Part shown: piece by piece, positions 24,697 through 25,320 of the stretch | How positions within the stretch are numbered: position 1 is the first letter of the stretch | Layout: every line of letters begins with the position of its first letter | Origin: Thiobacillus sp. | Lineage (GTDB): Bacteria; Pseudomonadota; Gammaproteobacteria; Burkholderiales; Thiobacillaceae | Assembly (NCBI RefSeq): GCF_024708915.1 | Contig: NZ_JANJXQ010000125.1 | Location: forward strand, 1-25,320 | Reading direction: 5' to 3' | DNA length: 25,320 nt | Notes under the pieces: generated by a model | The model's input: the letters and a program-made list of their open reading frames with translations, nothing else | What the model was told of the DNA's origin: nothing | Database searches by the model: none | Translations under genes and position numbers: made by a program

Positions 24697-25320
24697 ATGA
24701 ACCACCCCTGGCTCGCCGCCCTCAAGGTCTACGCCCATCCGCGCGTCGCCGGCATGCTGTTCCTCGGCTTTTCCGCCGGGCTGCCGCTCTTGCTGGTGCT
24801 CGGCACACTGTCGTTCTGGCTCTCGGAAGCGGGCATCGCGCGCGCGACCATCGGGCATTTGAGCTGGGTGGGGCTGGCCTACGGCTTCAAGTTCCTGTGG
24901 TCGCCGCTGGTCGACCGCCTGCCGCTGCCGCTCTTGACCCGCGCGCTGGGCAAGCGGCGGGCGTGGCTGCTGCTCTCCCAGATCTGCATCGCGCTGGCGC
25001 TGCTCGGGATGGCCAACACCGATCCGGTGGTCAATCTCGCGCACACGGTGTTCTTCGCGCTGGCGGTGGCGTTCGCCTCGGCGACGCAGGACATCGCGCT
25101 CGACGCCTACCGCATCGAGGCGGTCGAAGTCGAGAAGCAGGGCGCGATGGCGGCGACCTATCAGGCGGGCTACCGCCTCGCGATGATCACCGCCGGCGCG
25201 GGGGCGTTGTGGATCGCGGCGAGCGTCGACCCATCCGAGGCGACCTACGACTTCCGTCCGTGGCAGGTGGCGTACACGGTGATGGCGGCACTGATGGCGG
25301 TCGGCATCCTCACCACGCTG
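24697..25320 (+). CDS. ampG: AmpG-like muropeptide permease, 5' part
   Basis: The first 208 codons of a major-facilitator membrane protein run off the window without a stop. The N-terminus (HPRVAGMLFLGFSAGLPLLL) and FLWSPLVDRLPLPLL, then ATQDIALDAYRIE, are AmpG hallmarks; AmpG imports anhydro-muropeptides for wall recycling. About six hydrophobic helices are seen in this part. The ATG at 24697 lies 29 bp after the doc stop, in a C-rich gap with no visible ribosome-binding site, so the start is less certain. A later ATG inside GMLFLGF is a poorer fit to the family. The frame was followed by direct translation to the last base. Confidence 0.9.
   Translation, partial: MNHPWLAALKVYAHPRVAGMLFLGFSAGLPLLLVLGTLSFWLSEAGIARATIGHLSWVGLAYGFKFLWSPLVDRLPLPLLTRALGKRRAWLLLSQICIALALLGMANTDPVVNLAHTVFFALAVAFASATQDIALDAYRIEAVEVEKQGAMAATYQAGYRLAMITAGAGALWIAASVDPSEATYDFRPWQVAYTVMAALMAVGILTTL

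Overview
The window looks like a chromosomal segment of a high-GC betaproteobacterium. The best guess is the Nitrosomonadales/Thiobacillaceae neighbourhood. This rests on the GC-rich codon usage, the linked mre-mrd-rlpA-dac-lip cluster, GatCAB, and a NodIJ-type ABC exporter of the kind common in non-symbiotic betaproteobacteria. The genus is inferred, not shown. No rRNA, tRNA or CRISPR array was seen.

Layout: (1) 1-1268, + strand: the 3' end of a NodI-like ATPase and a complete NodJ-like permease, separated by a dispersed inverted-repeat element that runs up to the nodJ start codon. (2) 1303-12643, mostly - strand: a long cell-wall/lipoate cluster read mreB-mreC-mreD-mrdA(PBP2)-rodA-rlpA-dacC-like-dat-DUF493-lipB, then lipA. 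Neighbours often overlap by 4-14 nt. A + strand pair (a secreted unknown protein and a TlpA-like thioredoxin) separates lipB from lipA. The cluster builds and elongates the lateral wall (MreBCD/RodA/PBP2), processes peptidoglycan (RlpA, DacC-like, Dat) and makes lipoyl cofactors (LipB, LipA). The DacC-like protein has lost all three signature catalytic motifs. (3) 12747-16015, + strand: gatC-gatA-gatB, the tRNA-dependent amidotransferase, ending in a good intrinsic terminator. (4) 16153-17755, - strand: a HipA kinase toxin and HipB-type regulator in toxin-first order, behind an AT-rich control region with a 16-bp perfect inverted repeat. (5) 17926-19958: a DUF4124 coiled-coil protein and pyrE (-), divergent from an exonuclease III gene (+). 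(6) 20006-24667, + strand: a compact accessory block. It holds dinD, a 939-aa MmeI-type (type IIL) restriction-methylation fusion, an overlapping 54-aa two-helix membrane protein, and an AbrB-type antitoxin with a Doc/Fic toxin whose catalytic His is Arg. (7) 24697 to the end: the first 208 codons of an AmpG-like muropeptide permease.

The most unusual items are the apparent DacC pseudoenzyme inside the wall operon, a palindromic repeat read in frame inside the type IIL enzyme gene, the DinD/type IIL/small-membrane-protein module, the Doc His-to-Arg change, and the mirror-image repeat over the hipA start. All functional statements come from reading the sequence; no search or alignment program was run.
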